Assembly: GCA_022818135.1 (NCBI GenBank)
Contig: JAFMSR010000017.1
Location: 7,545,533-7,609,532, forward strand
Direction of reading: 5' to 3'
DNA length: 64,000 nt
Source: Saxidomus purpurata
Taxonomy: Eukaryota; Mollusca; Bivalvia; Venerida; Veneridae
Positions 1 through 11,600 of this stretch are shown piece by piece; position 1 is the stretch's first letter, and each line of letters starts with the position of its first letter. Made by a program: the position numbers and the translations under genes. A model generated the notes under the pieces. It saw only the letters and a list, made by a program, of their open reading frames with translations. It did not search any database and had not been told where the DNA came from.

Positions 1-2
1 CA

Positions 3-2297
3 AAGAGAATAATACTAAAGTATTCATCACAGATCTACGACCCCATAGGCCTACTTAGTCGCGTTACTGTTAGTGCCAATATCTTACTTCAAGAATTATG
101 GAAAGATAAATACGACTGGGACACACCATTACCTGAACATATACAAGAGACCTGGAACCAGCTAGCAAGATCCCTTGACAGAGTTACAGATATGAAGTTC
201 TCAAGGCAGCTCTTACCTTCAGTGAACAGCAACAGTGGAACCAGTCTTCACATATTTGTAGACTCAAGCGTCAAGTCGTACGGAGCAGCTGCATACATTT
301 GTGATCAATCACGAGCTAGACTGGTTATGGCGAAGAATAGAGTAGCACCATTAAAGACCTTAACCCTACCCCAGCTAGAACTAATGGCGGCATTAGTTGG
401 TGCACGACTTGCTTCCCATCTACATGATACCATCGTTACATCAAATGTGACATTTTGGTCAGATAGTCAAATCGTACTTCACTGGCTAACAACATCAAAA
501 CCCCTAAAACGCTTTGTGAGAAATCGTGTAGAAGAGATACACCAGCTGACAGACAGATCACCATGGAGATACTGCCCAACAAATGACAATCCCGCCGACT
601 TGCTCACACGTGGTATATCAGCAGATACCTACCTTGAGAATCAACTATGGAACGTCGGACCGACATGGTTACCGAATAGAGAACAGTGGCCTATCTGGGA
701 ATTCAACCAATCAACTTTGCAGACGACACTTGAAGAACCAGGTGACAGTGCGAAGCAGACGATAAACGTTTCAAGTTTACAGTGCACCGAAACCTTGGGA
801 GTCCATACAGTAGTCAATGTAGCAAAGTACAGTACGTATCTCAAATTACTTCATGTCACGGCATACGTATTGAGATTCATCGACAATTGCAGAAAACATA
901 CAGCAAGCACAGTTACAGGCAGCTTATCAGCGAGTGAACTACACGAAGCAGAAGTTAAATGGTTGAAATCCTGCCAATCGACAAAATTCCAAGATGAGAT
1001 AGAAAATTTGAAAACAAACAGTACCCGTTTACCGCTAGTTAGACAACTCAGATTGTACCTAGACCCACAAGGAATCATTCGTTGTGGAGGGAGAATTCAC
1101 AACGCGCCGTTAGAGTATGCTGCGAAATTCCCATACCTGTTGCCAAAGAAACATAAACTTACCAATTTAATAGTTTTCGACGTCCACGAGAACCAACTTC
1201 ATTCTGGAGTAAATGCTACAATCCCTGAACTCAGGCAGAAGTACTGGATACCTTCAATTCGTCAATGCGTCAAATCGTTACTACGGACGTGTGTGAAATG
1301 TACCAGGGTAATTGGTAGATCTTACCGAGCACCAGACCCGCCACCCCTCCCCAAGATCAGCGTTGAAGAAGCCCCGCCGTTCAGCGTCACAGGTGTTGAT
1401 TTTACAGGTGCACTTTATGTAAAGAACGCTACCGGAAGTGAGACGAAATGTTATATCTGCCTCTTTACATGCGCAACTACTAGAGCAGTTCATTTGGAAG
1501 TAGTCCCGGATTTAACTACAGACTCATTTCTTCAAGTATTGCGGAGGTTTACAAGTCGCAAGTCGTTACCCAAGGTGATGATCTCAGACAACGCAACAAC
1601 CTATATTTCTACAGCGAACTACCTTAAGAAGCTATTCAACTCGCCTTCTGTGCAAGAAGAACTCAGCAGAAAGGGAACAGAATGGAGATTTATTCCTAAA
1701 CGCGCCCCGTGGTATGGTGGATTTTGGGAACGTCTCATAGGACTTACTAAAACGTCTAAGAAGATCCTAGGAAGAAGATTCGTATCCATGGAAACGCTAC
1801 AGACGATAGTGACAGAAATTGAAGCGGTTATGAATGATAGACCTCTCACGCATGTATCATCGAACATAGGAGATTTAGAGCCGTTAACGCCGTGACATCT
1901 ACTTTACGGTCGTAAGATGACGTCACTTCCACATCACGAGCAGTTCACGGACAATGATGTAACGTTAGTTAAAAGTGACCAGACGATACTTACCAACCGA
2001 TTGAAAACGCAAACAAACATTATCAGTCAGTTCTGGAAACGTTGGAGGTCGGAATACCTAACCTCATTACGAGAATATCACAAAACTACGGGATCGAACG
2101 AGGAACGTATTCGAGTGGGAGATGTCGTGCAGATCCACGACGAGGGACCACGAATCCGATGGAAACTTGCAGTAGTCCAGGAGCTGATTACCGGAAATGA
2201 TGGTTCAGTTCGTGCCGCGAAGATCAAAACTAAGCAGGGTCTTACAACAAGACCAATAGTAAAGCTTTATCCTTTAGAGACTGTGATAATTAAATAG
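3..2297 (+). pseudogene. pol: BEL/Pao pol fragment (RNase H and integrase), nonsense-broken
   Basis: The frame is open from the left edge of the window; the ATG at 192 is internal and is not the start. RNase H carries the expected acidic motifs: HIFVDSS, QLELMAAL, WSDSQIVLHWL and NPADLLTRG. The integrase has an H-x4-H and C-x2-C zinc site followed by a complete D,D,E triad, with codons at 1398 (VDFTG), 1587 (ISDNA) and 1728 (GFWERL). The frame then meets a TGA at 1893-1895, inside the conserved block just after the catalytic core. Reading continues in the same frame to the stop ending at 2297, through the typical C-terminal tail (RVGDVVQIHDEGPR..., ending LYPLE). A single substitution therefore splits the integrase from its tail. 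Upstream pol domains are outside the window. Confidence 0.88.
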
Positions 2298-2639
2298 TGA
2301 ATATACATGTAGAATATGAGAAAGAGTGAACCTAGCTAAAATGGAGATCATTTACACGAGATTTAGAGACTATTCACTGATTAAATTAATACTAGAGACT
2401 GTTCGTGAGAATTCAGAGAATTTACATGCATTTTAAACAATGAGTTTAACATTTTACTTTATCTTAAAGTGATTTCATACATTGACTTGTAATTACGTTG
2501 AGCATTTACAGTGAGCTAAAACTTATTTCATAATAAAGTTATTTTCTAAGAGTTTCATCATAACAGAGAAAACAGATTTGTGTAAGCATATCCTACATTT
2601 ATTTTGTTAAATTCATATAACTTTTCGTGGCCCCCAGAA

Positions 2640-2822
2640 TGTTGTAAATGTAACGTAATTTGCCGCGCCGCGCAAATGTATCATATTACGTTAATGACGT
2701 CAACGTCATATTGTTGTTATTGTTATTGTTGTTATGTACGTCAGTATTATTACGGAAGTAAAAGGACGAACCTGTATACAACGCTTAGTATTTGCAACCC
2801 ACGTTTACGAAAAGTATCAACA
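2640..2822 (+). repeat. putative 3' LTR of the BEL/Pao element
   Basis: The segment starts TGTTG (2640-2644) and ends CAACA (2818-2822). These are inverted termini of the TG...CA kind expected for BEL/Pao LTRs. It starts 343 bp after the end of pol, right after a short GC block ending cccccagaa. The length of 183 bp is short but possible. The 5' LTR is outside the window, so identity between LTRs and the target-site duplication cannot be checked. Confidence 0.5.
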
Positions 2823-3008
2823 TGCATGTACATTAACTCACCTAACGTTTTCATTTTTTTTTCATGATTAGCCGTTTTAGGTCTGAACCGGCACCATGAT
2901 CATCAACGATGATATATTCTATATCAGAAACTAGAATTGATTAGCAGACATGTTTCATAAGAGTTGTAGAAACAGTCTAAACAGACTTTTGATTTCTGCT
3001 TTTCAGAG

Positions 3009-3250
3009 TTTGTGAATGTTTAATACTGAATAAAATGGCTTGGAACTAAGCTATAGTAACATTTTTCTTGCACGTGTACCGTTTCCAACCGAAAGTTATA
3101 CATCGAAATAGAATAGCTTGAATTGCAAAATAGCGTAGTTATTACTATAAATACGAAGGAATTGTCACCAGAACAGATACGATAACTAAAAGTGACCTCA
3201 ACTAGGAACACCGACTGACGTGAGATACTGACCATCTGATTCTAAACAGT
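3009..3250 (+). repeat. TLR 3'-flank module, copy 1
   Basis: A block of about 240 bp begins at tgtgaatgttt and contains ctgaataaaatgg, with an AATAAA polyadenylation-type signal. Diverged copies occur at 8450-8690 and 44865-45065. In the TLR1 locus the module lies about 1.2 kb after the stop codon, so this first copy may mark the 3' end of an earlier TLR unit now lost or outside the window. Confidence 0.7.
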
Positions 3251-3523
3251 ACAGACCTTCATCATTAAACTGCAGACCTAGGCTTTGTTTATTGCATTCA
3301 TTAAACTGCGGACCTAGGCCTTGTTTATTGCACAGCCAAACATGAACATTCCTTAGCCATAGGAAATATTTGTGTAAAATAATGAAATATTCTTGTAAAG
3401 GATGACAGTGCTAACTTTATAATATGTCTTGCTGATATGCCAATAAACTTTAATTAAGCTAAATTGAATTGTTAATGCTAGACACGAGGTAGGCTAATAG
3501 CCTAACCTCTAAAGCATGCTTAA

Positions 3524-3860
3524 AGGTCCAATACTAACGAAAGCGAAAATTCAAATATACTTTAAAAAACACAGAAATAAGTTATTTTTAATAAAAAATG
3601 AAAGTTGGTATGTAGAATTCTAAATAAACCACATTACATGTACAATTATTTTTCTATGCATTATGAACAAAGTTAAAAAGACCTGGGTTGTCATTTTGTC
3701 GAATCACTGAGATTTCAACATAATAAACATACTTTTCTTCGTGTTCCAAACACTTTCTGGAAATTTTAACCTGCAAATCTTCATTATTTAGTGTCTTGCA
3801 TAAGGTAATGTACTTGCCACTGAAATTACTGTCACTTAATTTTTGCTTAGTAGTGGACCT
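3524..3860. mobile_element. MITE with 14-bp TIRs and TTAA target duplication
   Basis: The 337-bp element has termini AGGTCCAATACTAA (3524-3537) and TTAGTAGTGGACCT (3847-3860), which are inverted repeats with one mismatch. TTAA flanks it on both sides (3520-3523 and 3861-3864). The paralogous copy B has the near-empty site gctgaacat at 9480-9488, with flanks collinear on both sides. That shows this is a real insertion after the duplication. TTAA target choice suggests piggyBac mobilisation, but the terminus is not the usual CCC-type, so the superfamily is uncertain. Confidence 0.8.
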
Positions 3861-4960
3861 TTAACATAACCTTGTCATAATATATTATGAGTTATTGCAA
3901 TTATTTCTGTGAAATTATCCAAGCTAGAAAATAGCGTGCAACACTTAATTCATCGTCCTCTGTACACTGTGATTATAATGCGATGTTGGATTCTCACAAA
4001 TGATATTTTGGCTATACAGCTGACGTCACAACCGCTACATGTACCTCATTTGATATTGTTCTAAACAACTCAAGTATGACGAAGGCTTCTTCTGGTTGGT
4101 TGGTCTGTTGCAAAAATTGAACCTAGGTTTGAAAAGGACTGCAATGATACTTGACATATTCCATCACCGTGAAGATTAAACATTTTGGCATATATTTTTT
4201 GGTAGTTATAGCATTGGCCTTGAATAATTCTGTTCATTACTTAAGCAGTAAAACGGAGGTATTACTAGTAAATCCCTCTTTAATGACAACACTCCAGCTT
4301 GTTAACAAATCAATGTTTTGTGAACGAAAGGTTTGGCTATGTAGTATTCCTATATAAAATGCATTAACGCATTTTAAGCCCCAATTATATTGTTATATCC
4401 CAATACTACTAAACACTTTTCGCCTTTAAGTGGTACAAACTTAAAGATGTTCATTCCATGACTCATAGTCAAACACTGACAGGTGTGGAGTGGATAAAAA
4501 ATACTGTCAAACCTTACCAAAACAGTCAGCCAAGGGATACTAAAAGTGTTTATTAAAAGAAGCGTTTACTAAACTGAAATTTGTCCACTTAAAAGTGCTT
4601 GTTAACAAGGCTGTGCTTAAGGCAAATATTTCCCCAATTGTTACACCATAGAAAACAAGTGGTACTTCTTCTGAGAATATCCATGAATGTTCAGTTGGCA
4701 CTCTATTAACAATTGGTATTTCCATTCAAATTGAAAGATGGACAAGTCTGTTTAAGAAAATTAGTGAGGTAAAAGATTATCCAAATGGCGACTTATACAG
4801 CCTGTACTGTATTCAAAACATATTACAAAGATTAGTCATTTGTGTCAACTTTTTGTTTTATAATACGGAAAAATTCACATTGGTACTTGAAATGTGAAAA
4901 GACAAGTGTAGCATTTTTCACACTTGTAACACTACTTTGCAAAGACGACAGAAAGATGTT

Positions 4961-5048
4961 TCATAAGGCACTTCAGCGAACTCATATTTCAATCAGCATT
5001 TTACAGTGAAAAACAAATATCAATAATTTAAAATATCTAAAACTTCTT
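4961..5048 (+). promoter_or_regulatory. conserved TLR proximal upstream/5' leader block
   Basis: The roughly 90 bases before the TLR1 ATG are strongly conserved with 12180-12265 before the second TLR ATG. Shared stretches include gaaagatgtttcat, ggcacttca and caataatttaaaatatc. This is probably 5' untranslated leader or proximal promoter. I cannot identify a TATA box or a transcription start with confidence. Confidence 0.4.
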
Positions 5049-7280
5049 ATGGATGTTTTAACTTCTCTCATATTTGTAATTATAACAAACTATGTTCTTG
5101 GCAATTCTGAAATGACTTTTCAAGATGTAGGCTGCAATCAAAACAAGCACACCGTACACTGTGCTACAATTCCTACAGATATACCTGATAATGTTACCCA
5201 TGTTGTGTTACACGAAGTGCAAAACATCAGAGTACTTACTTATGAATATTTGAATGGAATTAACTGGGAAAAGATCAAATACATGGAAATATTTGACTCT
5301 GGCAGCTTGCAGAGAGGTAAACCTGTAGAGGCAATTGGACAGTTTGCTTTGGTGAAGCTTACGTCTTTAGTAGAGCTTAGAATTATATCGTCGTCTTTCG
5401 ACGGACTGTTTAAAAACTCACTTGCTGGATTACATAATTTAAGAGTTCTAAATTTCACAGGATGTGAATACCTTGAGATATCAGATATAACTAATGCGAT
5501 TTCTGGCGACAACACATTACCCAATCTTGAAGTTCTTTCAATGACGTATATAAGTGTATCCACAAGCGTAGACTTCAACGAAGCTTTCTTTAATGCTTTG
5601 GCCAAAAAACCTATAAAATTACTTGATATTCATCGAATGGAAGTGAAGATTACCAACCTCCGATACATGAAAGGAATTGTAGATACCATACAATATTTAA
5701 ATTTATCAAGAACAAAATGGTCTGAAGGATTCTTTCAGTATAGAGATAAATCTGTAAAATTTAACAATCTTATAATATTAAATGTCAGTTTTTCAGTTCT
5801 GCCTATGAGCTTCCTGTCGAGGTTGAGATACGTGCCACTTATGTTAGGACACTCTCTCAACCTGACTGTAGAATATCTAACAGCGGTATCCAATGTCAAA
5901 ACAGTCGATCTGTCTGGCATCAATAATCAGCAGAACGCAGTCCAAGCACAGATATATAACCTCACAGTCTATCTCGAAGAATCAAAATATTCAGACTGGT
6001 TACTGAAAAACTTGATAATGAAATATAACAATCTAAAGTATCTGGATATAACATTTCCATGCACGGAATCAAATCTAGAAAGTTTAGACTTTTCCTTTAA
6101 TGTTATTGAATTCCTTCAACCAAAATTCTGTCCGTGTTGCAAAAATCTGACAGCAATCAATTTGTCAAATAACAAACTCTATAAAATGCTTGAAAATAAT
6201 TACACACTGTTTGTTCAGCTGGTACGTTCATATCCAAATCTCCGCAGATTAGGGCTTTCTTCTAATCGCCTGACAACAATTCCTGAGGGAATGTTTAACA
6301 TAAGTTATCATCTAGAAGAGATAGATTTGTCGGACAACCTCCTCGTTCAGGTTATATTTGGTGTCGAGAATTTAGGAAGGCTAAAAATTCTGAACTTAAA
6401 GAATAACAGGATTTCAATATTTGACGACGAAACACAGTTGAACCTAAGATCTCTGTTTGTTTCCAACGAAACGGAACAAAATGTCTCAAGAATTGTGCAG
6501 TTGAACAACAATCCAGTTTCTTGCGCAGAATGCCACACTCTGTCATCAGTAAATTGGCTTTTGGACACTTTGATCGCGAATGACTTGGTATGTAAAAATC
6601 ATGAAGGAGTAACAGTTTCTGTAGACCAGTTCGCTGCAAACTCAGTACAAATCGAATGTGACAAAACAGCGCGAACTAGAAACATTATACTTCTTTCAAC
6701 ATTAGTTCCTGTGTGGTCCATTGCACTTATAGTCATCGTACTGTTTAAATGGCGGAGATACAAAAATCAAAGACTTTACAAGAGAAACATGGATGAGAAG
6801 GTTAGGCAAATAAGACAGAATGAACTCGAAACAGAATTCGTGGTTTTTCTATCTTTCAGTAGTTACGATTACGATTTTTTGAACAACTATGTCTACAGAC
6901 CACTGAAGCGACATTTACAACAAAAAACCGGAACAGACAGAGATCTGATATGTATCGGGGACAAGAACTTCCAACTAGGAAAACCAATCAATGATGAAAT
7001 GGTTCTATCTCTTCAACAGTCTGCAGTTGTTTTGTTACTTTTGTCCCGTAACTTTTGTGACAGCGAGTTCTGCAGAATGGAGTTTGACCATGCTCTTTAT
7101 ATGAAAAAGCCCATTATTCTAATGGTAAAGGAAAACGTAGATGAAAGTAGAATGGTTCCTAGCTTGCATGAACTCTTTAAGAGAAATACACGGATTCTAT
7201 GGGAAAAACAAGGAGATACATTTCAGCTTAAGACGTCATGGGAAAATGTATGTAATTCGATTTTGGAACTTGTCAAATAA
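5049..7280 (+). CDS. Toll-like receptor (single-exon, 743 aa)
   Basis: This is a cell-surface or endosomal pattern-recognition receptor of the TLR family. Residues 1-19 form a signal peptide (MDVLTSLIFVIITNYVLGNS). An N-terminal cysteine pair (C29, C38) precedes a long leucine-rich-repeat ectodomain. The clearest repeats lie at about 365-480 (LTAINLSNNKLYKM, LRRLGLSSNRLTTI, LEEIDLSDNLLVQV, LKILNLKNNRISIF). One LRR C-terminal cysteine cluster follows (C492, C495, C515, C537), so this is the single-cysteine-cluster architecture. A transmembrane helix spans about 545-568, with KWRRYKNQR on its cytoplasmic side. The TIR domain covers about 596-743, with box 1 at FVVFLSFSS and box 2 at 634-648. 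The BB-loop proline is replaced by leucine (KNFQLG, L643). The gene has no intron in its coding part. The ATG begins a signal peptide that is conserved in the paralogue at 12266. At 743 residues it is at the short end for the family. The ligand cannot be inferred. Confidence 0.95.
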   Translation: MDVLTSLIFVIITNYVLGNSEMTFQDVGCNQNKHTVHCATIPTDIPDNVTHVVLHEVQNIRVLTYEYLNGINWEKIKYMEIFDSGSLQRGKPVEAIGQFALVKLTSLVELRIISSSFDGLFKNSLAGLHNLRVLNFTGCEYLEISDITNAISGDNTLPNLEVLSMTYISVSTSVDFNEAFFNALAKKPIKLLDIHRMEVKITNLRYMKGIVDTIQYLNLSRTKWSEGFFQYRDKSVKFNNLIILNVSFSVLPMSFLSRLRYVPLMLGHSLNLTVEYLTAVSNVKTVDLSGINNQQNAVQAQIYNLTVYLEESKYSDWLLKNLIMKYNNLKYLDITFPCTESNLESLDFSFNVIEFLQPKFCPCCKNLTAINLSNNKLYKMLENNYTLFVQLVRSYPNLRRLGLSSNRLTTIPEGMFNISYHLEEIDLSDNLLVQVIFGVENLGRLKILNLKNNRISIFDDETQLNLRSLFVSNETEQNVSRIVQLNNNPVSCAECHTLSSVNWLLDTLIANDLVCKNHEGVTVSVDQFAANSVQIECDKTARTRNIILLSTLVPVWSIALIVIVLFKWRRYKNQRLYKRNMDEKVRQIRQNELETEFVVFLSFSSYDYDFLNNYVYRPLKRHLQQKTGTDRDLICIGDKNFQLGKPINDEMVLSLQQSAVVLLLLSRNFCDSEFCRMEFDHALYMKKPIILMVKENVDESRMVPSLHELFKRNTRILWEKQGDTFQLKTSWENVCNSILELVK

Positions 7281-8449
7281 GAAGACTACGAGTTGTTTTT
7301 TGAAAACAAAAAACTGTGATTGTCTTTTACCGTTCATTAGATATTCATTCTTTATACTAACAACGTAAATATCAAGTTTACAGGGACAACATTTTAGTGC
7401 AAAACATTTAGACTTACGAATATGAACTCATACAAACTAAAATGATTTGTATGTGTTGTAAATTACAAATCAACTATGCTATTTCAAGAGCACATGCCTT
7501 CGAAATATTTTGATTTTATTCCATTTTAATAACTTTCGGAGATATACGCTCAACATTTCAAACCGGTTATGGGACTCCTAATGTTTTCAATATATATTTT
7601 GTGTCACCGGTATATATATCCAGAATACGAAATGTAAGTAAAGGAGGCCATTAACAATGAATCAATTAAGAGTTAGTTTTCAAGTAGCATTCACCCTCTT
7701 AATCGTTTACTGTCATTGTGTGAAACATCTACGTTAAAAAAAAATACAGTCAAAACAGGCATAGCTATAGTTCGTGGAGAATGTACTTTCTCTTTTTCAT
7801 TCTCTATCACTGTCTGGTCTTTTAAAATCCCAGGATCACTTTGAATTTACTGATATGATAATAGTAAAATTAAATTATTGATAGTTTAATGATAGAACAA
7901 TTTCTAATCACTCTAAAACAATGTTGACATACTAGTATGCCTTTCTTTCGTATTCAAGTCGTTCCTTGAAAAGAGTTGTCAGAGAGCCTTTCTTATTGTT
8001 TGCAATATCATTGAAAAAATACCGCGCTATGCTTTTAATAAGTACTTATCGATTTGAAAATGAATGTTTTTGGTACAAATAAAGGCCATTTGTGTAAGTA
8101 AGACATCTTTCTAAATAAAATGAGAGCTACTTGTAGATATGATCCTAGGACTTTAACGAATTCCTTTCGTTAATTTCGAGGTATGCATCAGAGGAGACTA
8201 TCAACGAATTAATGAGGAGAGACACATACCCTTTTGCTTTGTGGGACATATTTTATTAGTAACAGCACAAATCGCGAAATATCAGATTCTTACTAGTAAG
8301 TGAAACAATAACAACACAATTTGAAATGACTCGATCCAAAACTATCACTTTTAGAAATGGATTTGTATTATAGCTATCTCCAAAATCTGAGATCATTTTA
8401 TTATAAACACTATGTTAAGTTGATGTTTAATGTAAAATCGTTTTTGTAA
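7281..8449 (+). other. 3' flank / probable 3' UTR of the TLR
   Basis: This is AT-rich non-coding sequence after the TLR stop. The segment 8341-8449 is collinear with the first bases after the second assembly gap (44778-44865), for example ttataaacactat followed by the -ttaagttgatg/-ttgagttgttg variants. It therefore belongs to the duplicated TLR unit. No other gene is visible. Confidence 0.6.
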
Positions 8450-8476
8450 ATATGTGAATGTTTGACACTGAATAAA
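8078..8476 (+). terminator. candidate polyadenylation signals for the TLR
   Basis: AATAAA hexamers occur at 8078-8083, 8114-8119 and 8471-8476 downstream of the TLR stop. The last lies in the module that is present three times in the window, which makes it the best candidate for a conserved 3' end. No transcript evidence is available. Confidence 0.3.
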
Positions 8477-8690
8477 ATGGCTTGGAATTAGCTATTGTAA
8501 CATTTTTCATGTGCATGTACCGTTAAACATCGAAATAGAATAGCTTGGTTTGCAAAATAGCATAGTTATTACTATAAATACAAAGGAATCGTTACCAGAA
8601 TCGATACGAGAACTTATAGTGAACACACCTACAAACACTGATTGTCGTGAGATACTGACCATCTGATTCTAAACACAAACAGTACCGAAA
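8450..8690 (+). repeat. TLR 3'-flank module, copy 2
   Basis: This copy is collinear with 3009-3250 and with 44865-45065, sharing gacactgaataaaatgg, aatagaatagcttgg and gagatactgaccatctgatt. It carries a short deletion where copy 1 has tttccaaccgaaag. It sits about 1.2 kb after the TLR1 stop codon. Confidence 0.75.
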
Positions 8691-8699
8691 CACATTTTC

Positions 8700-11600
8700 A
8701 ATCCCGATTTTAGATATACAGATATGCCGAGCATTATACACTATAAAACGTTATAAAAGTATTATTATTGTTTTATTTAGGCTATATCTTCTTTTTGGTG
8801 TTATTTATAATCAGACTGTAAAATACAGACGAGTAGTACCGGAGTGGCAGTGATGTAGAGCGTCGACTTCGGAATTTAAATAGGGTCTCGGTATTCTTTT
8901 CTCCCATTCATATGGAAACTGACCGAGATCTATTTATCAAACGTTGTTATACACCTTCTTTTGCCACCGCTCTAAAATTACTTAGCTGAAACTTAACTTT
9001 CAAATTCGGATATTACGAACAATATATCAAGGATTATTCTCTTAAAAGATATCTTGACTAAGGTTTTATATGAAAACATTTAAATGTACATATTCTGTCA
9101 AAATATTTATAGGATTTGGGACGAAATGGAAGAACTTCAGTAGTAAAGTTATAAATTAAGGATTTAAATCTGTGATATTGTTCCGATATCCCTCCTGGGC
9201 TTTCAAAGATTTGGACGAACGGTACTGCCGTCATGGTTTATTTAAGGACTTTGATCCCTACATTGACCTTCATCATTAAACTTCAGACCTTGGCTTTATT
9301 CATCGCACAGTCGAACATGAACATCATTTAGCCAAACATAATATTTGTTTTAAATAATGAAATACTCTTGCAAAGGAAGACGTAGGTAACATCATGATAA
9401 TATTTATTGTTGATGTGCCAATAAACTTAAATTGAACTGAATTGAATTGTTCATGTTAATAGCCTAACCTCTAAAACATGCTGAACATAACCTTGTCATA
9501 TTATATCATGAGTTATTGCAATTATTTTTGTGAAATTATCCAAGCTAGAAAATATCGTGCAACACTTAATTCATCGTCCTCTGTACACTGTGATTATAAT
9601 GCGATGTTGGATTCTCACAAATGATATTCCGGCTATACAGCTGACGTCACAACCGCTACATGTACCTCATAGGTTGTTGCTCTAATCAACTCAAGTATAA
9701 CGAAGGCCTCTTCTGATCAGTTTGTTATCAGTTGCAAAAATAAAACCTAAGTTTGTAAAGGACTGAAATAATACTTGACATATTCCATCACCGTGGAGAT
9801 TAAATATTTGGGCATATATTTCTGGTGGATATAGCATTAGCCTTGAATAATTATGTTCATTACTAAAGCGGTAAAATGGCGGTATTACTAGTAAATCCCT
9901 TTTAATGACAACACTCCAGCTTGTTAGCAAATCAGTATTTTGTGAACGAAATGTTATGCCTATGTAGTTTTCTTATATAAAATGCATTCAAGCACTTGTT
10001 AAGCCCAACTTATTTTGTTATGTTCAAATACTACTAAAACACATTTCGCCTAAGTTACCTGGTTTTGTCTTAGATGATACAATGAGAACCTTTAGTGGAA
10101 AAGAAATTATCTCCCTTGTCAAATAAAGTCCAAGGTATCCCAATTTGCAAGTAGGTCCTATCTAGTTGGAATCCTCTGACTTTATCGCTGTTCCACATAG
10201 AGAAATACAAATTATTATGTGCGAATTATCTCACACATGTGTTGATTAAAATGCAAAGACTGTAAAAAATTAGACACTATGGTGTTAATAGAACATGTAA
10301 CTAAAAGCATCATTTAAAGATATTATCATGATTAGCAATATTTTGCCTTAAATTTCATTATATGGAACAAAGAAAATAGCGAAAAAAGCAGAGTCATCCA
10401 AATGAAAGGACCTAACTGCATTTAGAAAGTATTAATGGGAGATAACTGACTAAAGTTCCTCATACAGATACCCAGAATACCCCTAGAACATGATTTGTTT
10501 TTATTGTGTCAAGAACTGTCTAAAAGTGCACCAAACATTTAACAACAGTATCCGTCACAAATGTTGAGTCCTCAGTAAGTTAAACAAACTTCAAGATGTT
10601 CATGTCATGACTCATAGCCAACCACTGACACTGATGTGGAGTGGATAGAAAATACAGCCAAACCTTACCAAAACAGTCCGCCGATGGATACTAAAAGTAT
10701 TTATTAAAAGAAGCTTTTGCTAAACTGAGATTTGTCCACTTATAAAAGTGCCTGTTCAACAAGGCTGTGCTAAAGGCAACTATTTCCCCAGTTTTTGGAC
10801 CTAAGTTAGCATACCACATTTCAAACACTGCAGACAATTTAACTGTGCTATGTGCTGATAACAACTGTAAACATGCGCTATGAGAAAGTAGTGCAGGACA
10901 GACCTGATCAATCTTCTGTTTGAATGTCGCATACGATAAGAACATATTACAATTAAAAACAGTGCATACAACACCAAACGATTGCAGAAGGGCCCATAGC
11001 TTACGGGCTCTATTACACAATTTTTTATGGACTCTGTTTTAGAAATTACTGCGCTGTTAGCTGATTACGGAAGATAATCATATGCATAACACGGAAAAGT
11101 ACGGATATTCATGGAACGTATGGAGCTCGATATAAGAGTTTGTAGTATGATTTTCAAATTTCTAATGTTATTTCATTGACAAACATTTTATTTAATTACA
11201 AACGATTACAAACGTATTTACCTAAAAATAAATGTCTTTGAAAACAAATAATTTACGTTCATTCCCGAGAGGGAACTCACGTGAGCAAAATCACCCGGCG
11301 CCATTTATCGAGGCTGACGCTGCTTGTAGAGTTGGAGCCGAGTAGGCCAAGTGAACGGTTTCACTGATTACAAGGTAACCAGGATCACTTTTGGTTTTCC
11401 CTGTGAGACACATTGTACAGTACTGTATTTATATTTCATTGCTGGTATTGCTTTTTTATCTCTGTTTCAAGGTCTTATCCTTGGTACATGTACACAATAA
11501 TTTTTGATCCACATCATCAGATCATATCGCTTGAAGTTGTACAAAGCGCAGATCGAATTAGTTTTATTGGTCTCTCAAACAACTTATAATGCTGACCATG

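Larger units (their letters stand above)
1..2822 (+). mobile_element. BEL/Pao LTR retrotransposon, 3' part
   Basis: The window opens inside the pol gene of a BEL/Pao element and runs through RNase H, integrase and a C-terminal tail to a putative 3' LTR. The order RNase H then integrase, the Pao-type segment just before RNase H (SQIYDPIGLLSRV, encoded in frame from position 36) and the long integrase tail assign it to BEL/Pao rather than Gypsy or Copia. Gag, protease, most of reverse transcriptase and the 5' LTR lie left of the window. One in-frame stop interrupts pol, so this copy is probably inactive. It lies immediately upstream of the first TLR-flank module, so it probably inserted into the TLR locus. 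Confidence 0.9.
2823..5048. other. TLR upstream region, duplication copy A
   Basis: There is no recognisable gene here. From about 3010 to the TLR start codon this stretch is collinear with 8450-12265 upstream of the second TLR. Shared blocks are 3010-3250 with 8450-8690, 3258-3520 with about 9265-9481, 3861-4430 with 9483-10045, 4445-4640 with about 10586-10795, and 4741-5048 with about 11960-12265. Copy A is shorter because copy B carries extra segments, but A has a MITE at 3524-3860 that B lacks. Nothing specific was seen in 2823-3009. Confidence 0.75.

Noticed and set aside
2604..2867. A plus-strand open frame of 87 codons with cysteine/tyrosine-rich sequence
   Set aside because: It lies across the putative 3' LTR and reads a ttgttattgttattg stretch.
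10691..11020. A minus-strand open frame of 109 codons upstream of the second TLR
   Set aside because: Its end is the duplicate of a frame at 4540-4725, in non-coding flank; no domain is recognisable and the rest lies in an insertion.
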